Shown piece after piece: positions 1 to 6,350 of a DNA stretch of 7,199 nucleotides. Source of the stretch: Nitrospirales bacterium. Its GTDB lineage: Bacteria; Nitrospirota; Nitrospiria; Nitrospirales; UBA8639. The notes beneath the pieces are model-generated. The model saw only the letters and a list, made by a program, of their open reading frames with translations, made no database searches and was not told the origin of the DNA. Positions within the stretch are counted from its first letter, which is position 1, and each line of letters opens with the position of its first letter. The position numbers were made by a program, and so were the translations under genes. The stretch spans positions 1 through 7,199 of the forward strand of contig JAJDBO010000111.1 in assembly GCA_029261305.1 (NCBI GenBank), read 5' to 3'.

Positions 1-1104
1 AGCTGTGCCTTCCGTATCTGACGCCGAAAAAGCTCCATGTTCAAAAAAGAGATGGACGATAGGCACTCGCAGTAACATGAGCCCTGCCATCGCGGGCACA
101 ATAATGAATGCGATCATTCGCAATCCAAACCCCACAGTTTGCCGAAGTTCATCCATTGATCCCTTTGCCGCTTGCGCGGAAAGCGTGGGGAGGATCGCTG
201 TAGCCAAGGCCACTCCAAAAATTCCTAACGGAAATTGTATGAGTCGCATGCCGTAAAACAAATAGGTTGGCCCTCCTTCAAAATAGGATGCCAAAATTGT
301 ATTCACGGTGATATTGATTTGCGTGACGGATGTGCCTAGCAGTGAAGGTAGGATGAGCCACCCGATCTGACGCACGCCGGGATGCCCAGGGTCAAAACGC
401 CAATGAAACAACAATCCGCGTTTGTGTACTCCCGGTAGCTGCATGACCAACTGTGCGATCCCACCTACGACCACCCCAATCGCGACTCCAATAACCGGTT
501 CCTCCAATAATGGTGCCAACACTAATGCCGCCGCGATCACGCAAATATTAAAAAACACCGGAGCCAAAGCTGGTGCCGCAAACGCGCGAAGCGAATTGAG
601 CATGCCCATGGTTAAGGCGGCTAGGCTGATAAAAATCAAATATGGGAACATGACTTGCGTGAGAGTCGTGGTCATCTCCAATTGCATGGGATCGTCATGA
701 AATCCCGGTGCCAAGATCCAGACAATTGTGGGTGCCACAACAACCCCAATGAGCGTAATCAGCGTGACGATTGACAGAAGCGTAGTGAAGGCCGCACTCG
801 CCAATTCCCAGGTTTCTTTCTTGCTACGAAGCGTGTGGTATTCGGTGAAGACCGGAATAAAGGCCGCAGACATCGAACCTTCGGCGAGAAGTTCTCTCAG
901 CAAGTTGGGCACACGATAGGCCACAAAAAAAGCATCCGCCGAAGCTGAGGCTCCAAGAAGACGAGCCAGAATCATGTCACGAATAAAGCCGAGAACGCGG
1001 CTGCTAAAGGTGGCTGCGCCGATCAACCCTGCTGCTCCCGCAATGGAGCGATGGGTTTCGGGTGGCTGGTTTTTGGATGAGGGTGGTTGAGAGACGTCAG
1101 ACAT
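1..1104 (-). CDS. murJ: Lipid II flippase MurJ (MviN family), 3' end cut by window edge
   Basis: This gene encodes the inner-membrane flippase that moves lipid-linked peptidoglycan precursor (lipid II) to the periplasmic face. Reading the minus strand from ATG 1104-1102 gives 368 uninterrupted residues to the window edge; the family is usually about 500-550, so the C-terminal third is missing. The N-terminal signature is clear: SSRVLGFIRD at residues 34-43, DAFF at 57-60, VPNLLRELLAEG at 65-76. Aligned by eye with E. coli MurJ, the essential R18, R24, D39 and R52 correspond to R36, R42, D57 and R70. The block GMRLIQFPLGIFGVALATAI (285-304) carries the R287 equivalent of E. coli R270, and LFFEHGAF lies at 352-359. 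About nine or ten hydrophobic helices are visible. A polar tail of about 20 residues precedes the first helix, and the Shine-Dalgarno upstream of 1104 is weak, so a slightly later start is possible. The neighbouring MlaA gene is divergent. Confidence 0.95.
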   Translation of the reverse strand, partial: MSDVSQPPSSKNQPPETHRSIAGAAGLIGAATFSSRVLGFIRDMILARLLGASASADAFFVAYRVPNLLRELLAEGSMSAAFIPVFTEYHTLRSKKETWELASAAFTTLLSIVTLITLIGVVVAPTIVWILAPGFHDDPMQLEMTTTLTQVMFPYLIFISLAALTMGMLNSLRAFAAPALAPVFFNICVIAAALVLAPLLEEPVIGVAIGVVVGGIAQLVMQLPGVHKRGLLFHWRFDPGHPGVRQIGWLILPSLLGTSVTQINITVNTILASYFEGGPTYLFYGMRLIQFPLGIFGVALATAILPTLSAQAAKGSMDELRQTVGFGLRMIAFIIVPAMAGLMLLRVPIVHLFFEHGAFSASDTEGTA

Positions 1105-1340
1105 CTACCCGGATTCTAGCAGGATGTAGAAATAAGTTGAATGTCTAGCACGACATCTCACCACAAACCCACAAAACAGAGAAAATGAAGGTCAAAAGTG
1201 AAAGAACACCTTCATAAAGGTATTAGGAGGTGAACCGAAAAAGGAATGGGGAGAATTTGCCAAAAAAATTCCAGGGCACACGAAGCCACTTTTCGGCATT
1301 CGTGAACAGTCACTTGCTTCATTCATAAGGAGTAGTATTC
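1105..1340. promoter_or_regulatory. Divergent intergenic region between murJ and the MlaA gene
   Basis: This 236-base gap must hold the start signals for both flanking genes. I found no convincing -35/-10 pair on either strand. What is visible is a 7-base inverted repeat, TGAAGGT (1186-1192) and ACCTTCA (1208-1214). The second arm overlaps a tight hairpin, ACCTT (1208-1212), CATA loop, AAGGT (1217-1221), so the two pairings exclude each other. A purine-rich AGGAGG at 1225-1230 follows. The true ribosome site for the plus gene is AAGGAG at 1327-1332, 8 bases before its ATG. Confidence 0.4.
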
Positions 1341-2369
1341 ATGACCACAGTCCCATTCATTTCGTGGTTCGGAAAAAGTACCAAATTGAAAGCCTCAGCG
1401 TTTCTTTTTTTGATGTGTAGTGTTGTCCCGAATGGTCTTGCTCTGGGACAGTCCTCCCAAATTGAGGCTGCTCCCAGCATTCAACCATCACATGGCATTT
1501 CTGCAAATGTTCCAAAAATTGTCGAGCATAGCCAACGACTGGATCAGCAGCTGGCTGAGGTGGAATCACGAATTCAAACTCTGAAGATCCAACAAAGCCC
1601 CGATGCGTTAGTCCCTCATCACCAGTCGGTGGAACAGGCACCCCAGCAATTTGCCCTACAGATGGAAGCAGCCGACATCAAAGAGCCGGAGGTACAGCGG
1701 CTAGAAGAAACACTTGTGAAGGACACCTACCTGGATCCATTCAACGATGACGTCAATACCGAAATCATCAAAGATCCCTGGGAACCAATGAATGAACAGG
1801 TATTTTCGTTTAATCTGCATGTTGATCGCTATGTGTTAAAACCTGTGGCCACTGGTTATGCCTGGCTGTTGCCCGACCCTGTTGAACAAGCGATTGGTCG
1901 AGCCCTGGCGAACATTCGATTTGTTCCGCGTACGGTGAATGACTTGTTGCAATGGAAATGGGAGAGGGCTGGAATCGAGGTGGGAAGGTTCGTCGTCAAC
2001 AGCACGGTTGGGGTTGCGGGATTGTTCGATGTCGCCGGAGATTATTTGGACCTCCCTCCTGTCCCGTCAGAAGATTTTGGCCAAACACTGGCCATGCACG
2101 GCGTGCAAGCCGGTCCGTATCTGGTGCTGCCCCTTCTTCCTCCGACGACGGTTCGGGATGGAATCGGCACAGTTGGGGATGTACTTCTCGATCCTCTAAG
2201 TTACGTCTTACCTTTTATCCCACAAGCCTCGGTGCGTGCCACCGAAATTGTGAACGAACGTTCTCAGAATCTTGACCTATATGAAGGGGTGGAAGTCGTT
2301 ACCCTCGATATGTACGGAGCCGTTCGCGAGGCCTATACTCAAAAACGCTCTCAAGCGATCCGGGAATAA
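1341..2369 (+). CDS. mlaA: MlaA/VacJ-family outer-membrane phospholipid-transport protein
   Basis: MlaA proteins sit in the outer membrane and remove misplaced phospholipids from its outer leaflet, passing them to the MlaC/MlaFEDB retrograde pathway. The MlaA domain covers about residues 145-342: DPWEPMN (145-151) at its start, KPVA (167-170), GPYLVLPLLPPTTVRD and DPLSYV in the middle, and the terminal VREAYTQKR that matches the family's C-terminal VREAY block. Residues 1-36 look like a signal peptide (basic residues near 12-17, then ASAFLFLM), with possible cleavage after ALG at 34-36. The usual MlaA lipobox is not evident: the only cysteine there, C26, follows FLM, a poor lipobox. Residues about 37-144 are an extension absent from E. 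coli MlaA, with a probable short coiled coil at 60-85. The start is supported by AAGGAG at 1327-1332, 8 bases upstream. No other mla genes lie in the window, so partners must be elsewhere. Confidence 0.9.
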   Translation: MTTVPFISWFGKSTKLKASAFLFLMCSVVPNGLALGQSSQIEAAPSIQPSHGISANVPKIVEHSQRLDQQLAEVESRIQTLKIQQSPDALVPHHQSVEQAPQQFALQMEAADIKEPEVQRLEETLVKDTYLDPFNDDVNTEIIKDPWEPMNEQVFSFNLHVDRYVLKPVATGYAWLLPDPVEQAIGRALANIRFVPRTVNDLLQWKWERAGIEVGRFVVNSTVGVAGLFDVAGDYLDLPPVPSEDFGQTLAMHGVQAGPYLVLPLLPPTTVRDGIGTVGDVLLDPLSYVLPFIPQASVRATEIVNERSQNLDLYEGVEVVTLDMYGAVREAYTQKRSQAIRE

Positions 2370-2458
2370 GGGTTATCTAAGGCGGGGGCGAAACTCCGCT
2401 AAGATAATCCTGGATTCCCTATTAAAAATGTCGGGAATGACGAGAAGCCTATAACCCT
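2369..2458. repeat. Nested palindromic element between convergent genes, REP-like, possible bidirectional terminator
   Basis: The gap between the two convergent genes is almost entirely self-complementary. The outer arms are AGGGTTAT (2369-2376) and ATAACCCT (2451-2458), a perfect 8-base inverted repeat that overlaps both stop codons. Inside lie two hairpins. The first pairs TTATCT (2373-2378) with AGATAA (2402-2407) and GCGGGG (2382-2387) with CTCCGC (2394-2399). The second pairs ATTCCC (2414-2419) with GGGAAT (2433-2438) around an A/T-rich loop. The second hairpin, with its flanking CCTGG and GACG, resembles a dispersed GGATTCCC...GGGAATGACG palindrome that I recall from many environmental bacterial genomes. 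There is no T-run, so factor-independent termination is possible but not certain. Copy number cannot be judged from one window. Confidence 0.55.
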
Positions 2459-3369
2459 CCCCGCTCCTCCCGAGGAATCGTCAATTTCGCGTTAATAAAT
2501 TCATGATGTGGCAGTTCCAGGGATATGGCGATGGAGCGGATTTCTTCAATTTCGGCATTGGAGGTCTGATCAGCAGCGTTGGCAATGGCAAAGAGGCATT
2601 TTAAGAAGGCTTTGCGTTCGTCGATGGTTGTGTATTCACAAAACCCCGTGGTTAATCGCACGAGGTCTAGGCCGTGCATGATTCGAGTGTGGCTCATCTC
2701 AGTAATCAGTTCGGCTTCTTCTTTGGGCAAGTTCCAGAGTTGTTGTAGCCCTAAACTCATGGCTTCCCGCTCTCGATGGCAGACTTCTTGGTCCACCCAG
2801 GCGACGTGGGCCATCAGTCCGGCCGCCAAGCAAATTTTTCTTGCCTCGGGCTCTGGGAAGGAAAGAGTTCGTCCCTGGTTCTCCATCTCTGAGGTAAATT
2901 GGAAATAAATCGTGTTTTTGATGAAGTCTTCGATTCGGTCTTCTCGAGACGACTTGCCTGTATAGTGACTGGCCCGTGCTTTAATGCTTTTCCTAAGCGG
3001 GCTCAGGATATGGGTTAACAGGCCGGTGCTCTTCGTGTCCAAATCTTGTCGAATCGTTTCGATCACTTCGGCATTGGCTGCGCCGCCTTCTACGCCAATG
3101 AGTTTTCCAAGCGCGTCTAAAGCCAGTTGTTTTTCACTCGCTGAGCGAATGCCCTTTAAGGCCCGATCCAACAGTTCCTCACGTTCGGCGTCTGTGACCG
3201 CATGGGTCATATAGATTTCAAGTTGTCTCCAATCTTCGCCAGAAATATCCGGGAGGAGGAACAAGAGTTCTTTGAGGGCATTGATTTCTTCGGGATGCAG
3301 TTCGCCATCTGTCCAAGCTATGCCGATCATGAGTTTGCCGAGGTCTAAAATGAAGTCTTTATTCGTCAT
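2449..3369 (-). CDS. Protein with two TerB-like domains, function unknown
   Basis: The product is a 306-residue soluble protein with no signal peptide or membrane helix. It is built from two helical units resembling the TerB (tellurite-resistance B/DjlA-type) fold. The first, about residues 5-110, contains GIAWTDGELHPEE (16-28), close to the family's A-x-x-DGE-x-x-x-E motif. The second, about 178-295, contains AHVAWVDQEVCHRERE (187-202) and a late half-motif AIANAADQTSNAEIEEIRSI (261-280). A charged linker (about 125-175) joins them. TerB-like modules occur in stress-linked and envelope-linked contexts, but their biochemistry is poorly defined, and no other ter genes are present, so tellurite resistance should not be inferred. 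The ATG at 3369-3367 is supported by AAAGGAG (complement of 3375-3381) with a 5-base spacer. The gene is convergent with the MlaA gene and divergent from the membrane/spermidine-synthase-like gene. Confidence 0.7.
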   Translation of the reverse strand: MTNKDFILDLGKLMIGIAWTDGELHPEEINALKELLFLLPDISGEDWRQLEIYMTHAVTDAEREELLDRALKGIRSASEKQLALDALGKLIGVEGGAANAEVIETIRQDLDTKSTGLLTHILSPLRKSIKARASHYTGKSSREDRIEDFIKNTIYFQFTSEMENQGRTLSFPEPEARKICLAAGLMAHVAWVDQEVCHREREAMSLGLQQLWNLPKEEAELITEMSHTRIMHGLDLVRLTTGFCEYTTIDERKAFLKCLFAIANAADQTSNAEIEEIRSIAISLELPHHEFINAKLTIPREERGGL

Positions 3370-3402
3370 TTGTGCTCCTTTGCCATGATTAGCGTGGTCT
3401 CG

Positions 3403-3430
3403 TTGACACCCAAAAGAGTCTTTCTATAGC
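3403..3430 (+). promoter_or_regulatory. Candidate sigma70 promoter for the membrane/spermidine-synthase-like gene
   Basis: A perfect -35 hexamer TTGACA (3403-3408) is followed after 16 bases by TATAGC (3425-3430), which matches four of the six -10 positions. It faces the plus-strand gene at 3575 and would leave a leader of about 135-140 bases. It is the best promoter-like match I found by eye in the window, but unproven. Confidence 0.4.
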
Positions 3431-3574
3431 ATCTTTCTCTTGTGTTTGTCTTGGGTGACCGGTTGTGTGGTTTCCCATTCTTTGTGGCGTAGAGATGTTG
3501 TTATTTGATGTATCTTCAACTCCGAGTCTTACAACCTTGTTGCTTTCCTAATTTCCCATCCTGATTTACTAACG

Positions 3575-5119
3575 ATGGCTACTTCTTCTAATAAATCCTT
3601 TCCTTTGTGGTATCGCTGGTGGTTTTTTCTCACGGCCTTTACCACTGGGGGAGTCGTCATGGCACTGGAAATTCTGGGTAGTCGCCTATTGGCCCCAGTT
3701 TTCGGTACGTCGCTTTATGTATGGGGCGCGTTGATTGGCGTGGTATTAGCTGCGATGAGCACGGGGTATGCGGCTGGTGGCTGGTTGGCGGATCGTCGAT
3801 CGCCTGGTGCAGTCCTGACCGTTCTTCTTTTATGCGCAGGAATTTGGACCCTCATGCTGGCTGGTGTGGGACAACCAGTGGTATTTACCGTTGCGCAATG
3901 GACGACTGATCCTCGATTGGGTCCGTGTTTAGCAGGCAGTGTGCTATTGGGTGTCCCGGCTTTTTGTTTAAGTGGCGTTCTCCCGGCGTTATTACGGTTG
4001 GCCACTGCGGACATGGGACATTTAGGTCGCCATACTGGTGGCATGATTGCAGTGTCGACCATTGGGAGTCTTGTTGGGACGTGGGGGACTTCTTTCTTTT
4101 TGCTTACGTGGCTTGGGAGCATCGCCCTGGTTGGCGCGCTGGGAGTGGTCCTTGTGGTGTTCGGATTGTGTTGGTGGGTGTGGACGGGGAGAGTCAGAGC
4201 GTTGGTGGTCATCCCCGTAGTTGGCTGCTTAGGTGTCGCGATGTGGTTTGGCTTTCATCCAATTTTAGTCCAAACACCTGCGATTTATCAGGAAGACAGC
4301 CCTTATCAGCAGGTGCGGGTTCGTGATGAGAAAGGTCTACGATTCCTTGTTTTGGATAACACGTTTCACGCCATTATGTGGCAACCAGACCCTATTCGTT
4401 TGGCATTGCCGTATAGCCAAATGATGATGGCGGTGCTTGGTCTCCACCCTCACCCTCAACAGGGGTTGATTCTTGGACATGGTGGCGGTTCTTTAGCGAA
4501 ATGGCTGCAAAAGTTTTGGCCTCAGCTCAACATGGATATTGTGGAAATGGATCCGTCGGTCGTGAAAGCTGCCGAAGATTTTTTTGAATATGCCCCAGGG
4601 AAGGAGCATCAGGTCTTTGTCCAAGACGCACGGGTTTTTTTACGACACACCGAAAAACAATATGACATTATTTGGGTTGATGTATTTGCCAGACACCAAA
4701 TTCCTTTTCATCTGACGACCGAGGAGTTTTTCTCGGAATTGCGAAATCGGCTTTCTCCTAAAGGCGTCATTGCCGTCAATTTAGCCGCGTCAGATTCAGA
4801 ATTAGATCGAAGGCGAGCCGAGGCCGTAGTCTCAACGATGAAAACGTCGTTTCCACATGTGGAGACATTTAGTATCCCTGGGCCTCCCTGGTTGCGGACG
4901 AAAAAGGGATCAGCGAATTTGATCTTTTTTGCGGCTTCAGACCCCTTAAACATGAGGTCTCCAGAGTTTGCGAATACGACGATCGAGTTGCTGAATCAGG
5001 GTAAAATGCCGCATGAAGTGTTTACATTTTTATCATCGGCTACATCTCCTGAATGGCAACCAGGCTTGATTCTTACCGATGATTTTTCTCCCTTCAACCT
5101 TCTTCTTGGTAGTGGTTGA
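3575..5119 (+). CDS. Fused membrane/spermidine-synthase-like protein
   Basis: The 514-residue product has an N-terminal membrane domain and a C-terminal class I methyltransferase-like fold of the spermidine-synthase family. About seven helices are visible: near residues 14-34, 46-71, 78-97, 118-142, 156-178, 181-203 and 207-229. The first two carry the family signature MALEILGSRLLAPVFGTSLY (29-48). The cytosolic-type domain begins near 240. It shows the nucleotide-binding loop GHGGGSL (301-307), VEMDP (323-327) with ribose-binding E324, QDARVFL (350-356) with D351, the sheet segment IIWVDVF (365-371) with D369, and LTDDFSPFN (500-508). True aminopropyltransferases have DxxD at the active site; here the second Asp is replaced by A372. 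Putrescine aminopropylation is therefore doubtful and the substrate unknown. The ATG at 3575 has no clear Shine-Dalgarno, but later ATGs would remove the first helix. The protease gene lies 264 bases downstream on the same strand. Confidence 0.85.
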   Translation: MATSSNKSFPLWYRWWFFLTAFTTGGVVMALEILGSRLLAPVFGTSLYVWGALIGVVLAAMSTGYAAGGWLADRRSPGAVLTVLLLCAGIWTLMLAGVGQPVVFTVAQWTTDPRLGPCLAGSVLLGVPAFCLSGVLPALLRLATADMGHLGRHTGGMIAVSTIGSLVGTWGTSFFLLTWLGSIALVGALGVVLVVFGLCWWVWTGRVRALVVIPVVGCLGVAMWFGFHPILVQTPAIYQEDSPYQQVRVRDEKGLRFLVLDNTFHAIMWQPDPIRLALPYSQMMMAVLGLHPHPQQGLILGHGGGSLAKWLQKFWPQLNMDIVEMDPSVVKAAEDFFEYAPGKEHQVFVQDARVFLRHTEKQYDIIWVDVFARHQIPFHLTTEEFFSELRNRLSPKGVIAVNLAASDSELDRRRAEAVVSTMKTSFPHVETFSIPGPPWLRTKKGSANLIFFAASDPLNMRSPEFANTTIELLNQGKMPHEVFTFLSSATSPEWQPGLILTDDFSPFNLLLGSG

Positions 5120-5145
5120 CCGTCACTCTGTTCCGATCTGCGTGG

Positions 5146-5174
5146 TTGGCCTGTCCCTCTCCTATCTGTATACC
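5146..5174 (+). promoter_or_regulatory. Weak candidate promoter upstream of the CPBP protease gene
   Basis: TTGGCC (5146-5151) and TATACC (5169-5174) are spaced by exactly 17 bases, each matching four of six sigma70 consensus positions. Transcription from here would begin near 5181, giving the protease gene an unusually long leader of about 200 bases. The match is weak and could be chance. Confidence 0.25.
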
Positions 5175-5230
5175 TATCCTTCTCCATTGTTCTTGGCTTT
5201 GGAAATTTCTCGCACCTCAATTACCAACAA

Positions 5231-5312
5231 TTAAAGAATAAGGCTTTAAAGCCGATTTAACTGAGGGGGAGTGCCTTTTCCTCCTATGTTCAGGTATGAC
5301 CTGGGGAGGGAA
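5231..5312 (+). promoter_or_regulatory. Palindrome and alternative hairpins in the leader of the CPBP gene
   Basis: A perfect 12-base palindrome, GGCTTTAAAGCC, lies at 5242-5253, with TTAAAG occurring both in its middle and 15 bases upstream (5231-5236 and 5246-5251); it could be a protein-binding site. Downstream, CCTCC (5280-5284) can pair with GGAGG (5305-5309), enclosing CAGGT (5291-5295), an ATG loop and ACCTG (5299-5303). The helix extends with the T-run before 5280 pairing to GAA after 5309. The same pyrimidine stretch can instead pair, with wobbles, with the upstream GAGGGG around 5263-5268. Two competing structures are therefore possible, one of which covers a GGAGG that could serve as a ribosome site. 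I do not recognise a known riboswitch. Confidence 0.35.
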
Positions 5313-5320
5313 GCTGTGAT

Positions 5321-5377
5321 ATGGCGCAGGCGACTGAACGTTCAATCGGTGTCAATAAATTTGGTGTAAAGAGGTAG
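5321..5377 (+). CDS. Possible 18-residue leader peptide
   Basis: An ATG at 5321 opens an 18-codon frame, MAQATERSIGVNKFGVKR, ending in TAG at 5375-5377. That stop overlaps the GAGGT (5371-5375) which is the ribosome site of the protease gene at 5384, a geometry that allows translational coupling. Its own possible ribosome site, GGAGG at 5305-5309, is 11 bases from the ATG, which is somewhat long, and lies in the stem of a predicted hairpin. I recognise no homology and it could be a chance ORF. Confidence 0.25.
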   Translation: MAQATERSIGVNKFGVKR

Positions 5378-5383
5378 CCCATT

Positions 5384-6118
5384 ATGCGTATTGAGAAAAT
5401 GACTGCCCCGCAAGCCGGAGCTGTGATGGATGTTCCGTCGGAGGTTCAATCTGGGATGTGGCCTCGCGTGGTGCCCTTTGCGGCCTATATGGGGTTCATT
5501 GCGGTAAGCTCATTTTTTGTGAGCAGTTCTGCAGACGGTACCCAAAGTACGTTTGAATTGTGGTCCTACCCTATTAAAACACTGGTAGTTGCAAGTCTGT
5601 TGGTGTTTTTCTGGTCGCGCTTTCAGGAATTAAAAACTCCAATTTTTGTCAATTGGCAGGAAGCCATGGTGACGGTTGGCGTCGGGTTGGGAGTCTATGC
5701 ACTGTGGGTTCGTATGGATTGGCCTTGGGCCATCCAAGGGGAATTATCAGATTACAATCCATTTGTGGCTGGGTCCACCCTGGGTTTTGCGCTGGCAGCC
5801 ATTCGAATATTTGGGGCTTCTGTTATCGTTCCAATTATGGAAGAACTTTTTTGGCGATCATTTCTCCTTCGCTATGTCGTGAATGCGAATTTTGAAGCAG
5901 TAAGGCTCGGTACTTTCACGATGGTGTCGTGTGTGGCGACGGTTGTGCTTTTTGGGTTAGAGCACAATCTGTGGCTGGCTGGAATGATGGCAGGAATTTT
6001 TTACAACGGATTGTTATATTGGACCGGTCGTTTGTGGCCATGCATTATTGCTCATGCCATTACCAATTTGGTGCTTGGTATTCATGTTCTGACCACGGGA
6101 GAGTGGTACTGGTGGTGA
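5384..6118 (+). CDS. CPBP (CAAX-like) intramembrane protease, possibly the PEP-CTERM-associated type
   Basis: The product is a 244-residue multi-pass inner-membrane protein of the CPBP/Abi superfamily, which are glutamate-type intramembrane proteases. All three diagnostic motifs are present: EELFWR (residues 153-158, the EExxxR motif), FGLEH (190-194, FxxxH) and HAITN (224-228, HxxxN). About seven hydrophobic segments are visible from residue 28 onward. The block PIMEELFWRSFLLRYVV and the C-terminal LGIHVLTTGEWYWW resemble the CAAX-prenyl-protease-related family that I recall as associated with exosortase/PEP-CTERM sorting systems. That subfamily assignment is from memory and less sure than the superfamily. 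No exosortase is present here, so the substrate is unknown. The start is supported by GAGGT at 5371-5375, 8 bases before the ATG. The gene has a long structured leader and may be coupled to a short upstream ORF. Confidence 0.88.
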   Translation: MRIEKMTAPQAGAVMDVPSEVQSGMWPRVVPFAAYMGFIAVSSFFVSSSADGTQSTFELWSYPIKTLVVASLLVFFWSRFQELKTPIFVNWQEAMVTVGVGLGVYALWVRMDWPWAIQGELSDYNPFVAGSTLGFALAAIRIFGASVIVPIMEELFWRSFLLRYVVNANFEAVRLGTFTMVSCVATVVLFGLEHNLWLAGMMAGIFYNGLLYWTGRLWPCIIAHAITNLVLGIHVLTTGEWYWW

Positions 6119-6350
6119 GGCAGTTGGTTTTAATATATCCCCCAGTTTTGCTCTCGCTGCGCCTAGAAACTCAACCTACAGCGGTAAATTTTGTCTCGTG
6201 GCTTGCTGTGGGCGAGTGAAACGGGTTTTTTCAAACTGTGCACTTGAAACTCATCGCTTCTCCCACCACCCATTACACACGAAAACCCTTCTTCCCTCGG
6301 TAAAGAAGGAAAAAGGGCTTTCTGGTGTTGGTCAATATATACTTAGATCG
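6119..6350. other. Intergenic region between convergent genes
   Basis: Apart from the terminator at 6286-6310 I see no gene here. A T-run follows ACGGG near 6221-6230, downstream of a weak CTCG/CGAG pairing (about 6195-6216). It may contribute to ending the protease transcript, but the stem is too short and too far from the T-run to call. Confidence 0.4.
6286..6310 (-). terminator. Likely terminator of the 108-residue protein gene
   Basis: CCTTCTT (6287-6293) and AAGAAGG (6303-6309) form a perfect 7-base stem with a 9-base loop. On the minus strand the stem is followed directly by GTTTT, a short U-tract, about 40 bases after the stop codon of the minus-strand gene. That is the expected arrangement for a factor-independent terminator, although the stem is A/T-rich and the U-tract short. 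Confidence 0.5.

Noticed and set aside
422..919. Plus-strand ORFs of 63 to 92 codons within the murJ region
   Set aside because: They are antisense to a clear, continuous MurJ reading frame with conserved catalytic residues.
1246..1305. 19-codon ORF after AGGAGG in the murJ/MlaA gap
   Set aside because: The spacing from AGGAGG (1225-1230) to the ATG is 15 bases, too long for normal initiation, and the peptide has no recognisable feature. It could only be revived by conservation data.
2449..3369. Tellurite-resistance operon
   Set aside because: Only TerB-like domains are present. No terA, terC, terD, terE or terZ homologue lies in the window, and TerB-like modules occur in many unrelated contexts.
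3715..4212. 165-codon minus-strand ORF inside the membrane/spermidine-synthase-like gene
   Set aside because: It is the complement of well-conserved membrane helices in the plus-strand gene, and its low-complexity Thr/Pro/Asn-rich translation is typical of an antisense shadow.
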